From assembly GCA_029339195.1 (NCBI GenBank), contig JAPTJF010000158.1, positions 1-64,000 on the forward strand: a DNA stretch of 64,000 nucleotides, given 5' to 3'. The DNA comes from Micractinium sp. NFX-FRZ. Lineage: Eukaryota; Chlorophyta; Trebouxiophyceae; Chlorellales; Chlorellaceae. A program made the position numbers and the translations under genes. Below the pieces are notes generated by a model. It saw only the letters and a program-made list of their open reading frames with translations, made no database searches and was not told where the DNA came from. Shown here one piece after another: positions 63,984-64,000 of this stretch; position 1 is the first letter of the stretch; the number at the start of each line of letters is the position of its first letter.

Positions 63984-64000
63984 GGCCGCTTTCTGTCCCC

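Overview
The window is nuclear DNA of a green alga, most likely a trebouxiophyte of the Chlorella/Micractinium kind. The sequence is GC-rich. Most genes are cut into many short exons with GTGRG...YAG introns. Several genes are followed by TGTAA, the usual chlorophyte polyadenylation signal. The proteins are typical of this lineage: a chloroplast-type Hsp33, an algal chitin synthase, and extensin- and pherophorin-like wall proteins. I saw no rRNA, tRNA, transposase or CRISPR array. Exon models below were built by hand from splice sites and reading phase. For the main genes every junction keeps frame.

Layout, left to right. (1) 1-2.7 kb: a 397-bp tandem duplication ending 24 bp before the ATG of a small coiled-coil protein gene (+). 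(2) 3.3-5.7 kb: F-box/leucine-rich-repeat gene (+). (3) 6.7-13.0 kb (-): secreted subtilisin-like protease, probably fused to a very long proline-rich wall-protein tail. (4) 14.9-19.9 kb (-): HSP33 redox chaperone in 12 exons, with introns full of degenerate tandem copies of its own exon edges. (5) 21.1-25.1 kb (-): chitin synthase. (6) 25.8-33.4 kb (+): glutamine:fructose-6-phosphate amidotransferase, divergent from (5), with its start codon apparently split by an intron. (7) 35.5-36.9 kb (+): small secreted cysteine-rich protein. (8) 37.8-43.3 kb (+): GH20 beta-N-acetylhexosaminidase. (9) 44.8-47.2 and 49.4-52.3 kb (-): two larger paralogues of (7), one carrying an extensin-like array. (10) 54.2-57.6 kb (-): large low-complexity protein of unknown function. 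(11) 57.6-58.4 kb (-): cysteine-rich gene with unresolved 5' end. (12) 59.0-64.0 kb (+): NEK-like protein kinase with an N-myristoylation signal.

The genes suggest a cell-wall neighbourhood. GFAT makes glucosamine-6-phosphate, which leads to UDP-GlcNAc; chitin synthase polymerises UDP-GlcNAc; GH20 releases GlcNAc from chitin fragments. Hydroxyproline-rich proteins and a secreted protease surround them. The GFAT and chitin synthase start codons are about 0.75-1 kb apart and diverge, which suggests shared control.

The strongest hidden structure is the exon-edge duplication seen in at least four genes (HSP33, GFAT, GH20, kinase). Short direct repeats of roughly 80-145 bp carry the last or first part of an exon together with its splice site into the flanking intron. 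This is what intron gain or loss by tandem genomic duplication would be expected to leave.
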